Source: Clostridia bacterium (lineage in GTDB: Bacteria > Bacillota > Clostridia > Christensenellales > Aristaeellaceae). Taken from it: a stretch of 37,365 nt of DNA. The translations under genes were made by a program, and so were the position numbers. The notes under the pieces were generated by a model. The model was not told the DNA's origin. It worked only from the letters and a program-made list of their open reading frames with translations, and did not search any database. The DNA is taken from contig JAFQQT010000065.1 of the NCBI GenBank assembly GCA_017410455.1, positions 1 through 37,365 on the forward strand. The letters run 5' to 3'. The first letter of the stretch is position 1; every line of letters begins with the position of its first letter. Below are positions 30,044 to 37,201 of this stretch, one piece after another.

Positions 30044-31009
30044 ATGCAAGCATTGTTCAACGATATCTGCGCCGCCCTGCACCTGGGCGAGATGACCGCC
30101 GCGCCCGTGCAGCTCAGCGGCGGCTACACGCACCGCATGTTCGCCCTGACCACCACGCAGGGCCGCTATGCCGTGAAGCTCCTCAATCCGGAGATCATGG
30201 CCCGCCCCGACGCGCAGGACAACTACGCCCGCGCCGAGGCCTTCGAGGCGCAGCTGGAGGCCGCCGGGCTGCCCATCCTCCCCGCGAAGGTCATCGATGG
30301 CCGCAAGATGCAGTGCGTGAACGGCCAGCACCTGTACGTCTTTGACTACTTCGACGGCCGCGTGCTGCGGGACGCAGAGATCACCCCCGCCCACTGCGCC
30401 TCCATGGGCGATGCACTGGCCCGCATTCACGCCATCGCCCGGCGCGAGGCCGACGAACCCGCCCCCGCCTCCCCCGACTGGCCCCGGCTGACCGCGGGTC
30501 TCCTGCGCCACCCGGAGTCCGTCCCCGAGGGCGCCGACATGCACCGGGCGCTGCCCATGCTCATCCGCGTCACCCGCGCGATGGAGCATGCTTCCGCCCG
30601 CCTGCCCCGCGGGGAGGCCCTGTGCCACAACGACATGGACGCAAAGAACGTCCTCTGGCAGGGGGACAGCTTCCGCATCATCGACCTGGAGTGCCTGGGC
30701 TATGCCAACGCGGAGCAGGAGCTGCTGGACCTGGCCATCTCCTGGGCGGGCTGGCCGGCGGAGGAGGCGAAGTTCAAGGCTTTCCTGCGCGCCTACCGCG
30801 CCGCCGGGGGACGCATCACCGCCGCCCCCGCCGACCTGTACGACAGCCGCCGCAACCATATCGACTGGCTGGCCTACAACGCCCGCCGCGCCCAGTTCGA
30901 GGATCAGGAGGAGCGCCGCATCGGCCGCGAACAGGTCGTGGAGACGCTGGAGAAGCTGGCCTGGGATCAGCGCAGCCGCGACAGAATCCTGACCTGGATG
31001 GCCGAATGA
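30044..31009 (+). CDS. APH-fold phosphotransferase (aminoglycoside/choline-kinase-like)
   Basis: A 321-residue soluble kinase-fold protein. The N-lobe has VQLSGGYTHRMFAL (glycine-rich nucleotide loop) and RYAVKLLNPEIM, with the ATP-anchoring lysine. The hinge is LYVFDYFDGRVL. The Brenner motif LCHNDMDAKNVLW carries the catalytic D197, and FRIIDLECLGYANAEQEL carries the metal-binding D214. Substrates in this superfamily range from aminoglycosides to homoserine, choline and sugars; the acidic ELECLG-type motif and context do not decide, and there is no reason to call it a resistance gene. The ATG at 30044 has GGAGG eight bases ahead and lies past the promoter, unlike the ATG at 30011. It is followed after 19 bases by a cupin gene, probably in one transcript. 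Confidence 0.83.
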   Translation: MQALFNDICAALHLGEMTAAPVQLSGGYTHRMFALTTTQGRYAVKLLNPEIMARPDAQDNYARAEAFEAQLEAAGLPILPAKVIDGRKMQCVNGQHLYVFDYFDGRVLRDAEITPAHCASMGDALARIHAIARREADEPAPASPDWPRLTAGLLRHPESVPEGADMHRALPMLIRVTRAMEHASARLPRGEALCHNDMDAKNVLWQGDSFRIIDLECLGYANAEQELLDLAISWAGWPAEEAKFKAFLRAYRAAGGRITAAPADLYDSRRNHIDWLAYNARRAQFEDQEERRIGREQVVETLEKLAWDQRSRDRILTWMAE

Positions 31010-31028
31010 AGAAAAGGAGCTGACCCCG

Positions 31029-31487
31029 ATGCCTGATGTGCTGCACATGCGCATGGAGGATATGCGCGTTTCCCACAACGCCCACGGCGAATACGAATAT
31101 ACGAAGCGTACCTTCGTCCCCCGGGGAACGGGCAGCACGCTGGTATGCGTGTACGAGATCCCGCCGGGAAAGTCCGCCTACCCGTACCACTATCACCTGA
31201 AGGATGAGGAGACCTTCCACATCCTCTCCGGCGAGGGGATACTGCGCACGCCCGCGGGCGAAAGGCACGTTTCCGCCGGGGATTTCCTGCACTTCCCCGC
31301 CGGGCCGGAGGGTGCCCACAAGCTGACCAGCACCGGCAGCGATCCCCTTGTCTACATCGACTTTGACGTCATTCACGACCTGGACGTCTGCCGCTACCCC
31401 GATTCCGGCAAGCTGGCCGTGTGGGGCATGGGCGTCAATCGGGTGTACCCGGAGGATGGGAATGTGGACTACTATCAGGGCGAGTGA
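31029..31487 (+). CDS. cupin-domain protein
   Basis: A 152-residue single-domain cupin. Cupin motif 1 is YPYHYHLKDEETFHILSGEG, with two histidines and a glutamate as metal ligands (about residues 55-74), and motif 2 is AGDFLHFPAGPEGAHKL (about 87-103) with the last ligand histidine. The C-terminal part LAVWGMGVNRVYPEDGNVDY follows the barrel and recurs, at lower identity, in a gene remnant at 34444-34527. Function is unknown; such small cupins can be sugar isomerases, dioxygenases or sensors. AAAGGAG precedes the ATG, and the gene follows the phosphotransferase by 19 bases. Confidence 0.85.
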   Translation: MPDVLHMRMEDMRVSHNAHGEYEYTKRTFVPRGTGSTLVCVYEIPPGKSAYPYHYHLKDEETFHILSGEGILRTPAGERHVSAGDFLHFPAGPEGAHKLTSTGSDPLVYIDFDVIHDLDVCRYPDSGKLAVWGMGVNRVYPEDGNVDYYQGE

Positions 31488-31512
31488 ACGCCCCACAAAT
31501 AACAGAAAAAAA

Positions 31513-31540
31513 GCAACCTTTTGGCAGCGGCGCGCACTAT
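31513..31540 (+). promoter_or_regulatory. ECF-type promoter of the sigma factor gene
   Basis: GCAACCTTTT (31513-31522) carries the AAC core of ECF -35 elements. CGCACTAT (31533-31540) sits about 16 bases after that core, where ECF -10 boxes of the CGT type are found. No ordinary TTGACA/TATAAT pair is seen, so the sigma factor probably recognises its own promoter. Confidence 0.55.
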
Positions 31541-31562
31541 TGGGGTGAAGGAGGTCGAAGCA

Positions 31563-33143
31563 ATGTCCGACACGACCATTACCCCCTATGCGCAGCCGCT
31601 GTTTTACTTCTATCTGCGCAAAACCGGCGATCCCACCGCCGCGGAGGACCTGGCTGCCGATGTGCTGCTCTCCGCCCTGACCGCCCTGCGCGAGGGCCGC
31701 GCCATCACCCATTTGCATGCGTGGGTGTGGCAGGTGGCCCGGCGGCGCTATGCCGCCTGGGCGGACGAAAAGCGCCGCAGCCGCCAGCGGGAGACCGCGG
31801 AAGCCGAGGCTGAAAACATCCCCGCGCCGGAGAACACGCTGTCCGCCCTCATCCGCAGGGAGGACGTGGCCCTGCTGCGCCGGGAGCTGGCCTTCATTCG
31901 CCGGGAGCATCGGGAGCTGATCGTCGCCTTCTACATTGAGGACAGGCGCATCCAGGACATTGCCCGCAGCCTCCGGATGCCGGAGGGAACCGTCAAGGCG
32001 CGGCTCCACCGGTGCAGAAAGATGTTGAAGGAAGGTATGCAAATGGCAAGAGAATTCGGCCCCAGAAGCTACAACCCCGAGAACATGGACTTCGTCACCA
32101 GCGGCAACATGCCCTCGTCGCTGCCCAACAGCGCCATGAAGCGCAAGCTGCCGCTCAACATCCTGCTGGAAGCCAGCGACAACCCCTCCACCATCGAGGA
32201 GCTTTCGATGGCCCTGGGCGTGGCCGCGCCCTACATGGAGGAGGAGGTCGCGCTGCTGGTGGACGCCACGCTGCTGAAAAAGCAGGGCGACCGCTACGTC
32301 ACCGACTTCTGCATCCTGGATGGGGAAACGCAGATGCGCTTGCGCCGCGTGCTGCGGGTGGACAGCGAGCTCCGCACAGAGGCCGTGCGCCGCATCGCGC
32401 TGGACGTGCTGCCCGTCGTCCGCCGCATCCACCCCGACAACGACCGTTTCACTGACAACGCCCTGCTCTGGTGGCTGCTGCCCCATGTGCATGAGATTGC
32501 CATGTTTGCAGATCCGCACTACACCAGCGAATTCCCGGAGCGCAGCTGCGGCAAGGATGAAACCTGGGGCGTCACGGGCTTTGAAAAGGTGGAGAACGCC
32601 GATTGGGAGCGCTGCTGGATGAGCCGCTGCCTGAATGCTCAGGACGGCAACGCCGCCGGGCTCTACCAGTACGATCATGAGTGTGAAGCCATGTGGCAGC
32701 GCGCCGGCATTCTTGGCGGACGACAGGCAGCGCTGCTGGGCTCCATCCTGCGGGGCAACCGCCCGCTGTCCTCCCTGACGGACACGGAAAAGGGCGTATG
32801 GCAATCCATCGAAGGCCGCTTCGCCCACGCCGAGGGCGACCGCGCCGTGTCGGACGTCGTGGTGCTGCCCCGCATGGGGCTGGACGAGCTGGAAGCAGCC
32901 GTCCGCTGTCACCCCTGCTATCCTGCGCTGGAGGCCGCCGTCGCCGCGGACTTCGCCCGCCTGCTGGACACGCTCCGCGCCGTGCCCAGCCAGGTGCTGC
33001 AGGAGCAGCTGCACTACGTCGCCTCCAACGAGATCTGCAACAGCCGCATGATGGTCTTGAACGACTGCCTCGCCGACGGGACGCTCCGTCTGCCGGAAAA
33101 GCCGGAGAGTTCCACTGTGGGCATGTGGATCGAGCTGCGGTGA
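31563..33143 (+). CDS. ECF sigma factor with a 370-residue C-terminal extension
   Basis: A 526-residue protein. Residues about 8-80 are sigma region 2 (YAQPLFYFYLRKTGDPTAAE, DLAADVLLSALTALREG, then WVWQVARRRYAAW). Residues about 105-155 are region 4 (LRRELAFIRREHRELIVAF, IEDRRIQDIARSLRMPEG, TVKARLHRCRKMLKEGM). The remaining 370 residues are not part of an ordinary ECF factor (about 170-200). They open with a winged-helix-like stretch (PLNILLEASDNPSTIEELSM, ALGVAAPYMEEEVALLVDA) and continue as a helical and mixed domain with several cysteines and histidines (ERSCGKDETWGV, CHPCYPALEAAV), possibly a sensor. No anti-sigma gene is adjacent, so the extension may replace it; this is inference. GGAGG lies eight bases before the ATG. 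The target genes are unknown. Confidence 0.85.
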   Translation: MSDTTITPYAQPLFYFYLRKTGDPTAAEDLAADVLLSALTALREGRAITHLHAWVWQVARRRYAAWADEKRRSRQRETAEAEAENIPAPENTLSALIRREDVALLRRELAFIRREHRELIVAFYIEDRRIQDIARSLRMPEGTVKARLHRCRKMLKEGMQMAREFGPRSYNPENMDFVTSGNMPSSLPNSAMKRKLPLNILLEASDNPSTIEELSMALGVAAPYMEEEVALLVDATLLKKQGDRYVTDFCILDGETQMRLRRVLRVDSELRTEAVRRIALDVLPVVRRIHPDNDRFTDNALLWWLLPHVHEIAMFADPHYTSEFPERSCGKDETWGVTGFEKVENADWERCWMSRCLNAQDGNAAGLYQYDHECEAMWQRAGILGGRQAALLGSILRGNRPLSSLTDTEKGVWQSIEGRFAHAEGDRAVSDVVVLPRMGLDELEAAVRCHPCYPALEAAVAADFARLLDTLRAVPSQVLQEQLHYVASNEICNSRMMVLNDCLADGTLRLPEKPESSTVGMWIELR

Positions 33144-33199
33144 CCGCAGGGCCGGCAGACGCACCGCACCGCTGACGGCACACCTGCCGCAAAATGGGG

Positions 33200-33228
33200 T
33201 TGCACGACGCGCTGCTGCGTGGTATAAT
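33200..33228 (+). promoter_or_regulatory. promoter reading into the CRISPR leader
   Basis: TTGCAC (33200-33205), 17 bases, perfect TATAAT (33223-33228). Transcription would start near 33235 and pass through the leader into the array. Confidence 0.75.
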
Positions 33229-33233
33229 GGGGG

Positions 33234-33402
33234 TGCAGCCCGGTGCGAACCCGCCTGCAGCGCCCCCTGCGGCGCGCCCACAGACAGCCTTCGCACCCAA
33301 AACGCCCCGTTTTCCCAGCATGCAGACGCCACAGCAGCAGCCACCGGGCTGTTCCGCGGCACATGTTGGGGGGCTGGAACGCACATGCTGCATGATGTAG
33401 CA
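33234..33402 (+). ncRNA. GC-rich structured CRISPR leader transcript
   Basis: The 168 bases between the promoter and the first repeat hold no gene. They can fold: CAGCCCGGTG (33236-33245) pairs perfectly with CACCGGGCTG (33342-33351). GGTGCGAA (33242-33249) can instead pair with TTCGCACC (33290-33297). Inner hairpins are GCGCC/GGCGC (33260-33275) and AAAACG/CGTTTT (33299-33313). The first two stems exclude each other. CRISPR leaders are normally A- and T-rich, so this may be a separate structured RNA or a regulated leader. Confidence 0.5.
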
Positions 33403-33565
33403 GTCACAACACATCCCCGCGAGGGGACGGAAACTCGTACTGCCCCGTCATCTTGAAGCAGGACTCGGTCACAACACATCCCCGCGAGGGGACGGAAACC
33501 GGACGAAGAGGCCCTTCAGGTTGCCAATGCCGCGTCACAACACATCCCCGCGAGGGGACGGAAAC
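33403..33565 (+). CRISPR. short CRISPR array, three identical 32-bp repeats, two spacers, no cas genes
   Basis: Repeats lie at 33403-33434, 33468-33499 and 33534-33565. They start GTCACAACACATCC, contain the stem CCCC-GCGA-GGGG and end GGGGACGGAAAC. All three are identical. Spacers are 33 bases (33435-33467) and 34 bases (33500-33533). Length, stem and the GAAAC end resemble type I-C-like repeats, in plus-strand orientation. A fragment CAAAACATCCCGAAAC at 33594-33609 may be a decayed fourth repeat lacking its stem. No cas gene is in the window; the array depends on proteins encoded elsewhere or is inactive. Confidence 0.9.
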
Positions 33566-33646
33566 GCTCTTTCAAAGAAGTTTCTCTCATAGGCAAAACA
33601 TCCCGAAACTCACCCCCTCCCCGCCAGGGGGTAACCCCACCACACA

Positions 33647-33684
33647 AAAGCGGCCCTCCCGCGCAATGCCAGGAGAGCCGCTTT
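33647..33684 (+). terminator. stem-loop after the CRISPR array
   Basis: AAAGCGGCCCTCC (33647-33659) pairs with GGAGAGCCGCTTT (33672-33684) with one mismatch around a 12-base loop; the tail TTTCATCATCC is only weakly T-rich. It probably ends the array transcript. Confidence 0.6.
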
Positions 33685-33788
33685 CATCATCCTCGTTCGT
33701 CCGCTTCACGCGCTGTTTTTTCGCGCTCTGCGTCTGGAGCGCGGCAGGGCTTCACACCTGTACACAAGCATCACAGGAGGAGATCGTT

Positions 33789-34442
33789 TTGCCAAAGAAG
33801 GAATTCATCCGCCGCTGCGGCCTGTTCATCATTTCGCTCTTTGTCATCGGGCTGGGCATCGCGCTGGCCAAGCGGGCCGAGCTGGGCATTTCGCCGGTTT
33901 CGTCGGTGGCCAATGTCCTGAGCCTCCGCTTCGACTTCCTGTCCCTGGGCATGTGGCTGACCATCACCAACTTCCTGATGCTCCTGGGGCAGATCCTGCT
34001 GCTGCGCAGGAAGTTCCAGCTGTGGCAGCTGCTGCAAATTCCGCTGTCCTTCCTGTTCGGTTCCTTCACGGACGTCGGCCTGTGGCTGGTGCAGGGCATT
34101 CCCAACAACATGTATGCCGTGCAGCTGCTGCTCGTCCTCGCCGGCGTTGCGGTGTTGAGCGTGGGCATCACGCTGGGCGTGGTGGCCAATGTCATCCTCA
34201 ACTCCCCCGAGGCCTTCGTGAAGGCGCTGGCGGACACCACCGGGCATGAATTCGGCGTCACGAAGACCGCCTTCGACGTGTCGTGGGTGCTGCTGGCCGT
34301 GGTGCTGTCGCTGATCTTCTTCGGCGGCGAACTGCGCGGCATCCGGGAGGGCACGGTCATCACCGCCGTGCTGGTGGGCTTCGGCGTGAAGCTCTGCCGC
34401 CGCTGGCTGGAAAAGCCATTGACCCGCCTGCTGACGAAATAA
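33789..34442 (+). CDS. DUF6198/YczE-type integral membrane protein
   Basis: A 217-residue membrane protein read from TTG at 33789: AGGAGG lies eight bases ahead and PKKEFIRRCGLFIISLFVIG is a natural N-terminus. The open frame upstream runs through the CRISPR repeats and is not coding. There are about five or six helices. Family marks are LGIALAKRAELGISPVSSVA after the first helix, MWLTITNFLMLLGQILLLRR, and a GITLGVVANVILNSPEAFVK stretch like that of the YczE/YyaS/YitT superfamily. Function is unknown. It is related in type, not in close sequence, to the YitT-type gene at 248-847. The remnant of a cupin gene starts right after its stop codon, so this gene or its block was joined to that remnant by recombination. 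Confidence 0.8.
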   Translation: MPKKEFIRRCGLFIISLFVIGLGIALAKRAELGISPVSSVANVLSLRFDFLSLGMWLTITNFLMLLGQILLLRRKFQLWQLLQIPLSFLFGSFTDVGLWLVQGIPNNMYAVQLLLVLAGVAVLSVGITLGVVANVILNSPEAFVKALADTTGHEFGVTKTAFDVSWVLLAVVLSLIFFGGELRGIREGTVITAVLVGFGVKLCRRWLEKPLTRLLTK

Positions 34443-34443
34443 G

Positions 34444-34527
34444 GAGGGTTCGCTCGCCGTCTGGAGCAAGGGCGCAAACCGCGTCTACCCCCAGGACGCC
34501 AGCGTGGACTACTATCAGGGTGAATAA
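34444..34527 (+). pseudogene. C-terminal remnant of a cupin gene
   Basis: Directly after the DUF6198 gene, an open stretch in another frame reads EGSLAVWSKGANRVYPQD, then ASVDYYQGE and a TAA stop. This is clearly homologous to the end of the cupin at 31029-31487 (LAVWGMGVNRVYPEDGNVDY) but differs at many bases, so it is a diverged paralogue, not a recent copy. The whole cupin barrel is missing, and an in-frame stop codon lies just upstream. Confidence 0.8.
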
Positions 34528-34534
34528 CGCAAAG

Positions 34535-34569
34535 GGCTGCCCCGCGCAACATGCATGGGGCAGCCTTTT
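34535..34569 (+). terminator. terminator after the cupin remnant
   Basis: GGCTGCCCC (34535-34543) pairs perfectly with GGGGCAGCC (34557-34565), followed by TTTTCTG. It probably belonged to the lost cupin gene and now serves the DUF6198 gene. Confidence 0.82.
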
Positions 34570-34593
34570 CTGCGTCCGGTCGGGCGCGGCGGG

Positions 34594-35748
34594 TCAGTAT
34601 TCCGTTTCCTCCAGGAAGCTGTGCCAGATGTAGCCGGTGAGTCGGCCGCAGTCCTCGGTGTCCACGCAGACGGGAACCCAGCCGTCCACCGCGTCGCCGC
34701 AGGGCCAGACCAGTGTGCCCCTGTCCAGCTCCGTGATGGCGGAGGCCTGCTTGTCCGGGGCCTCGCGGATATAGACCCAGTCCGCGCCGGTCACCCGCAG
34801 CGGCCATACGCCCAGGAAGCTGTGCCACACGTAGCCAACCCAGCCGAGCGTCTCGCCGCCGGTCGCAGGAGTCTCGTACCAGACCATCACCCAGCCGCCG
34901 TCCGGGCCGATGCCGGTCAGCAGGACATACACCGTATCGCCATGGGGAATCTGCGCCAGGGGCGTGGAGTGGATGCTGTCCAGGCTACGCAGGTAGACCC
35001 AATCCTCATGGGTGACCTGAATGGCGAAGGGATAGCGCCCCTCCACAGTGAACAGGGCAAGAGCGGAATCCCGGTGCTCGTCGGCGCCTTCGCCCAGGCC
35101 GAAATACCAATCCTCCGTGTAGTGCTGATCCCAGAGGACGTGCCGCTTGTCGCCATCCACGATGGTCAGCCGCTCGCCGATGACGCCGTTCACGCCGGGA
35201 TCGTATACCTCGGCGATGACCCGCTCCTCGATGGTGCGGTCGTCCCGCCACCACAGCAGCGTAACCGTGCGGTAACGCCAGCCGTCATGGACGACAGAGC
35301 GGATCTCGCGGCGTTCCGGGATGAAGTGGGGATTGTCCACCTCAAGGGACTCACCGTGCAGGGTCATCACATCGTCAAACCGCCCCGTGTCCGGGTTCCA
35401 CAGGGCGAAGCAGTAGAACACCTCGCTGGCCCCCTGTGCCGTCAGCAGCTGCAGATCGGCGCACCCGTCGAAATTGTAATCGACGAACCGCACCAGCGCC
35501 GCCGCCCGGTCATACGCCGGGCTTTCGTTTGACTGCCAGGTGATCTCCTGGGTGAGGCTGCCGTCCGCCGCCGAAATACGGGCTGTCAGCGTACAGGGGC
35601 GATCTGCCGTGGCATCATACCCGTCCTCCGTTACGGCGACGGTCAGCAGGGACATGTCCTCCCGGACGCGCCCGGTGTATGTTTTCGTTTCCGCATGGGC
35701 GGGGAGGGTGAGCGTCAGCAGGAACAGGCAAAGCAAAAGCCGCTTCAT
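34594..35748 (-). CDS. secreted protein with two C-terminal SH3b domains
   Basis: A 384-residue exported protein. The signal peptide is MKRLLLCLFLLTLTLPAHAE; the start at 35748 has GGAG eight bases ahead. The middle (about 60-240) contains FVDYNFDGCADLQLLTAQG followed by CFALWNPDTGRFD, the FG-GAP-like calcium-loop pattern of secreted lipoprotein-like proteins in Firmicutes. Two bacterial SH3 domains follow. One spans about 255-325 (DWVYLRSLDSIHSTPLAQIP to GWVGYVWHSFLG), the other about 327-384 (DWVYIREAPDKQASAITELD to TGYIWHSFLE). SH3b domains bind peptidoglycan or peptides, so cell-wall attachment is likely. No enzyme motif is visible. It is the second gene of an operon with the 2H-phosphoesterase gene and its start lies in a stem-loop. 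Confidence 0.82.
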   Translation of the reverse strand: MKRLLLCLFLLTLTLPAHAETKTYTGRVREDMSLLTVAVTEDGYDATADRPCTLTARISAADGSLTQEITWQSNESPAYDRAAALVRFVDYNFDGCADLQLLTAQGASEVFYCFALWNPDTGRFDDVMTLHGESLEVDNPHFIPERREIRSVVHDGWRYRTVTLLWWRDDRTIEERVIAEVYDPGVNGVIGERLTIVDGDKRHVLWDQHYTEDWYFGLGEGADEHRDSALALFTVEGRYPFAIQVTHEDWVYLRSLDSIHSTPLAQIPHGDTVYVLLTGIGPDGGWVMVWYETPATGGETLGWVGYVWHSFLGVWPLRVTGADWVYIREAPDKQASAITELDRGTLVWPCGDAVDGWVPVCVDTEDCGRLTGYIWHSFLEETEY

Positions 35749-35782
35749 TCGATCAACTCCTTTGTTGACATAACGAAGCGGC
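35739..35782 (-). promoter_or_regulatory. stem-loop covering the start of the SH3b gene
   Basis: GCCGCTTC (35739-35746) and GAAGCGGC (35775-35782) form a perfect 8-bp stem that includes the ATG region. Inside it TCAAC (35753-35757) and GTTGA (35764-35768) make a second stem whose loop holds the AAAGGAG ribosome binding site. Folded, the mRNA would hide the start, so translation may need unfolding by temperature, a ligand, a protein or ribosomes from the upstream gene. Confidence 0.55.
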
Positions 35783-35790
35783 ATGGAAGA

Positions 35791-36303
35791 TTATTCCCGG
35801 CCGGTCAGCTCGATGGTCAGAATCTCACGAGTGGGCCAGAAGGCGCACAGGTGCAGCCGGTCGATTTTCGCCATCAACGGGGTGAAGTGCTGCATCAGCA
35901 CGGGCAGGGCGCGGCCGATGACCTCCGGCTCGTCCATGAGCATGGTGGTGTGGGGCGTCCAGGCGTAGCCGTTCAGCGGACGGCCGTTGGCGCAGGCGGC
36001 CTGCAGGGCGACCAGCTCCGGCGACATATCCGGCGCGGCGAAAAGCACCTTGCCGCCGGGAAACACGCCCACATGGCGGATGGCCACGTCCACCGGGGCA
36101 AAGCGTGCAGCGACAGCCCGCGTCAAATCAATGGCCGCGGCTTCCTCCTCCAGGGCGAAGGTCGCCAGGCTGATGTGGTGATTCAGCCCCGGGGTCTGAT
36201 TGCCGGTGAAGCCTGCGTTTTGCAGCGCGTCGTACCAGACGGACATGCGCCGTTGATCCGCCTCGCAGTAGTCCGCCATCAGGGTCAGAAAGGATTCCGC
36301 CAT
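35791..36303 (-). CDS. 2'-5' RNA ligase family (2H phosphoesterase) protein
   Basis: A 170-residue soluble protein with the two histidine motifs of the 2H superfamily: HHISLATF with H43 and S45, and WTPHTTMLMDEP with H118 and T120. The spacing of about 75 residues is normal. Members open or join cyclic or 2'-5' phosphate bonds in RNA and nucleotides; ligase is the family label, and the true reaction may be a phosphodiesterase. The start at 36303 is preferred over a GTG nine bases upstream, because the GTG lies inside the GGAGGTG ribosome binding site. It is first in a two-gene unit with the SH3b protein, an odd pair with no obvious link. Confidence 0.87.
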   Translation of the reverse strand: MAESFLTLMADYCEADQRRMSVWYDALQNAGFTGNQTPGLNHHISLATFALEEEAAAIDLTRAVAARFAPVDVAIRHVGVFPGGKVLFAAPDMSPELVALQAACANGRPLNGYAWTPHTTMLMDEPEVIGRALPVLMQHFTPLMAKIDRLHLCAFWPTREILTIELTGRE

Positions 36304-36327
36304 GAAAATCACCTCCGCGTTTTTGTG

Positions 36328-36356
36328 ATGATATCATGTCATCTGCAGCCCGTCAA
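36328..36356 (-). promoter_or_regulatory. promoter of the 2H phosphoesterase-SH3b operon
   Basis: On the minus strand TTGACG (36351-36356), 17 bases, TATCAT (36328-36333). The -10 box is part of a perfect palindrome ATGATATCAT (36328-36337), which might be an operator. Confidence 0.72.
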
Positions 36357-36413
36357 GCAGGGATTTGCCGCACGGACGGCGAAATACAGAACAATGGCAA
36401 GTGCCACAAACCC

Positions 36414-36448
36414 AATTCATAATTCATAATTCACAATTCATAATTTGA
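36414..36448. repeat. tandem heptamer repeat upstream of deoC
   Basis: The unit AATTCAT occurs at 36414, 36421 and 36435, with a variant AATTCAC at 36428 and a decayed AATTTGA at 36442, a strict 7-base period ending just before the deoC ribosome binding site. It is far richer in A and T than its surroundings. No confident promoter for deoC is seen between 36357 and 36413. Confidence 0.75.
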
Positions 36449-36460
36449 AGGAGGTTCCCC

Positions 36461-37192
36461 ATGTCCATCACCCCCCATGACATCGCCAAGATGCTCGACC
36501 ACTCCACCCTCCAGCCCTTCCTGACCGAAAGTGACATCCGCAAGGGCTGCGAACTGGCGCTGAAGTACGACTGCGCGTCCGTCTGCGCCCGCCCCTGCGA
36601 TGTGCCGATCCTGGCGGAGATGCTGGCCGGCTCCGACGTGAAGGTCTGCACCGTCATCGGCTTCCCCCACGGCAGCCATCAAACTGCCATCAAGGTCGCC
36701 GAGGCTGAGCTGGCCCTGGCCGAGGGCTGCACCGAGCTGGACATGGTCATCAACATCGGCAAGATGATCGCCGGTGACACCGAGTATGTCAAGAATGAGA
36801 TCCGGCTCCTGGCTGACGCAGCCCATACCAAGGGCGCGATCCTGAAGGTCATCCTGGAAACCTGCTACCTGACCGACGAGCAGAAGGTCGCCTGCTGCCA
36901 GCTGGCCGAGGCCGCCGGCGCGGACTTCGTCAAGACCTCCACCGGCTACGGCTCCAAGGGCTGCACCATCGACGACCTGAAGCTGATGCGCGCGTCCGTC
37001 GCCCCCCACATCCGCGTCAAGGGCTCCGGCGGCATCCGCGATCTGGACACCGTCCTCTCCGCCCGCGCGGTGGGCGCGAGCCGCTGCGGCGTGTCCGCCA
37101 CGGCTGCCATCATGGCCGAGGCCGAGAAGCGCTTCGCCGAGGGTACCCTCTGCGAGGTCACCGAGCTGACCGAGATGGGCGGGGGGTACTGA
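36461..37192 (+). CDS. deoC: deoxyribose-phosphate aldolase
   Basis: A 243-residue class I aldolase of the DeoC family, which splits 2-deoxyribose 5-phosphate into glyceraldehyde 3-phosphate and acetaldehyde in nucleoside breakdown. The TIM barrel opens with IAKMLDHSTLQPFLTESDI. The catalytic D94 lies in CTELDMVINIG, the Schiff-base K158 in DFVKTSTGYGSKG, and the activating K187 in IRVKGSGGIRD. Length is usual for bacterial DeoC (220-260). GAAGGAGG lies seven bases before the ATG. The gene stands alone: other deo genes such as deoA or deoB are not nearby. A MITE-like element begins nine bases after its stop codon. Confidence 0.95.
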   Translation: MSITPHDIAKMLDHSTLQPFLTESDIRKGCELALKYDCASVCARPCDVPILAEMLAGSDVKVCTVIGFPHGSHQTAIKVAEAELALAEGCTELDMVINIGKMIAGDTEYVKNEIRLLADAAHTKGAILKVILETCYLTDEQKVACCQLAEAAGADFVKTSTGYGSKGCTIDDLKLMRASVAPHIRVKGSGGIRDLDTVLSARAVGASRCGVSATAAIMAEAEKRFAEGTLCEVTELTEMGGGY

Positions 37193-37201
37193 GAGAATTC
37201 T

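Noticed and set aside
30044-31009. Antibiotic-resistance kinase
   Set aside because: The APH fold is clear, but this superfamily acts on many small molecules and nothing in the context points to aminoglycosides.
33453-33788. N-terminal extension of the DUF6198 protein through the CRISPR repeats
   Set aside because: The extension encodes repeat DNA (TTHPREGTETG twice) and the TTG at 33789 has a perfect ribosome binding site.
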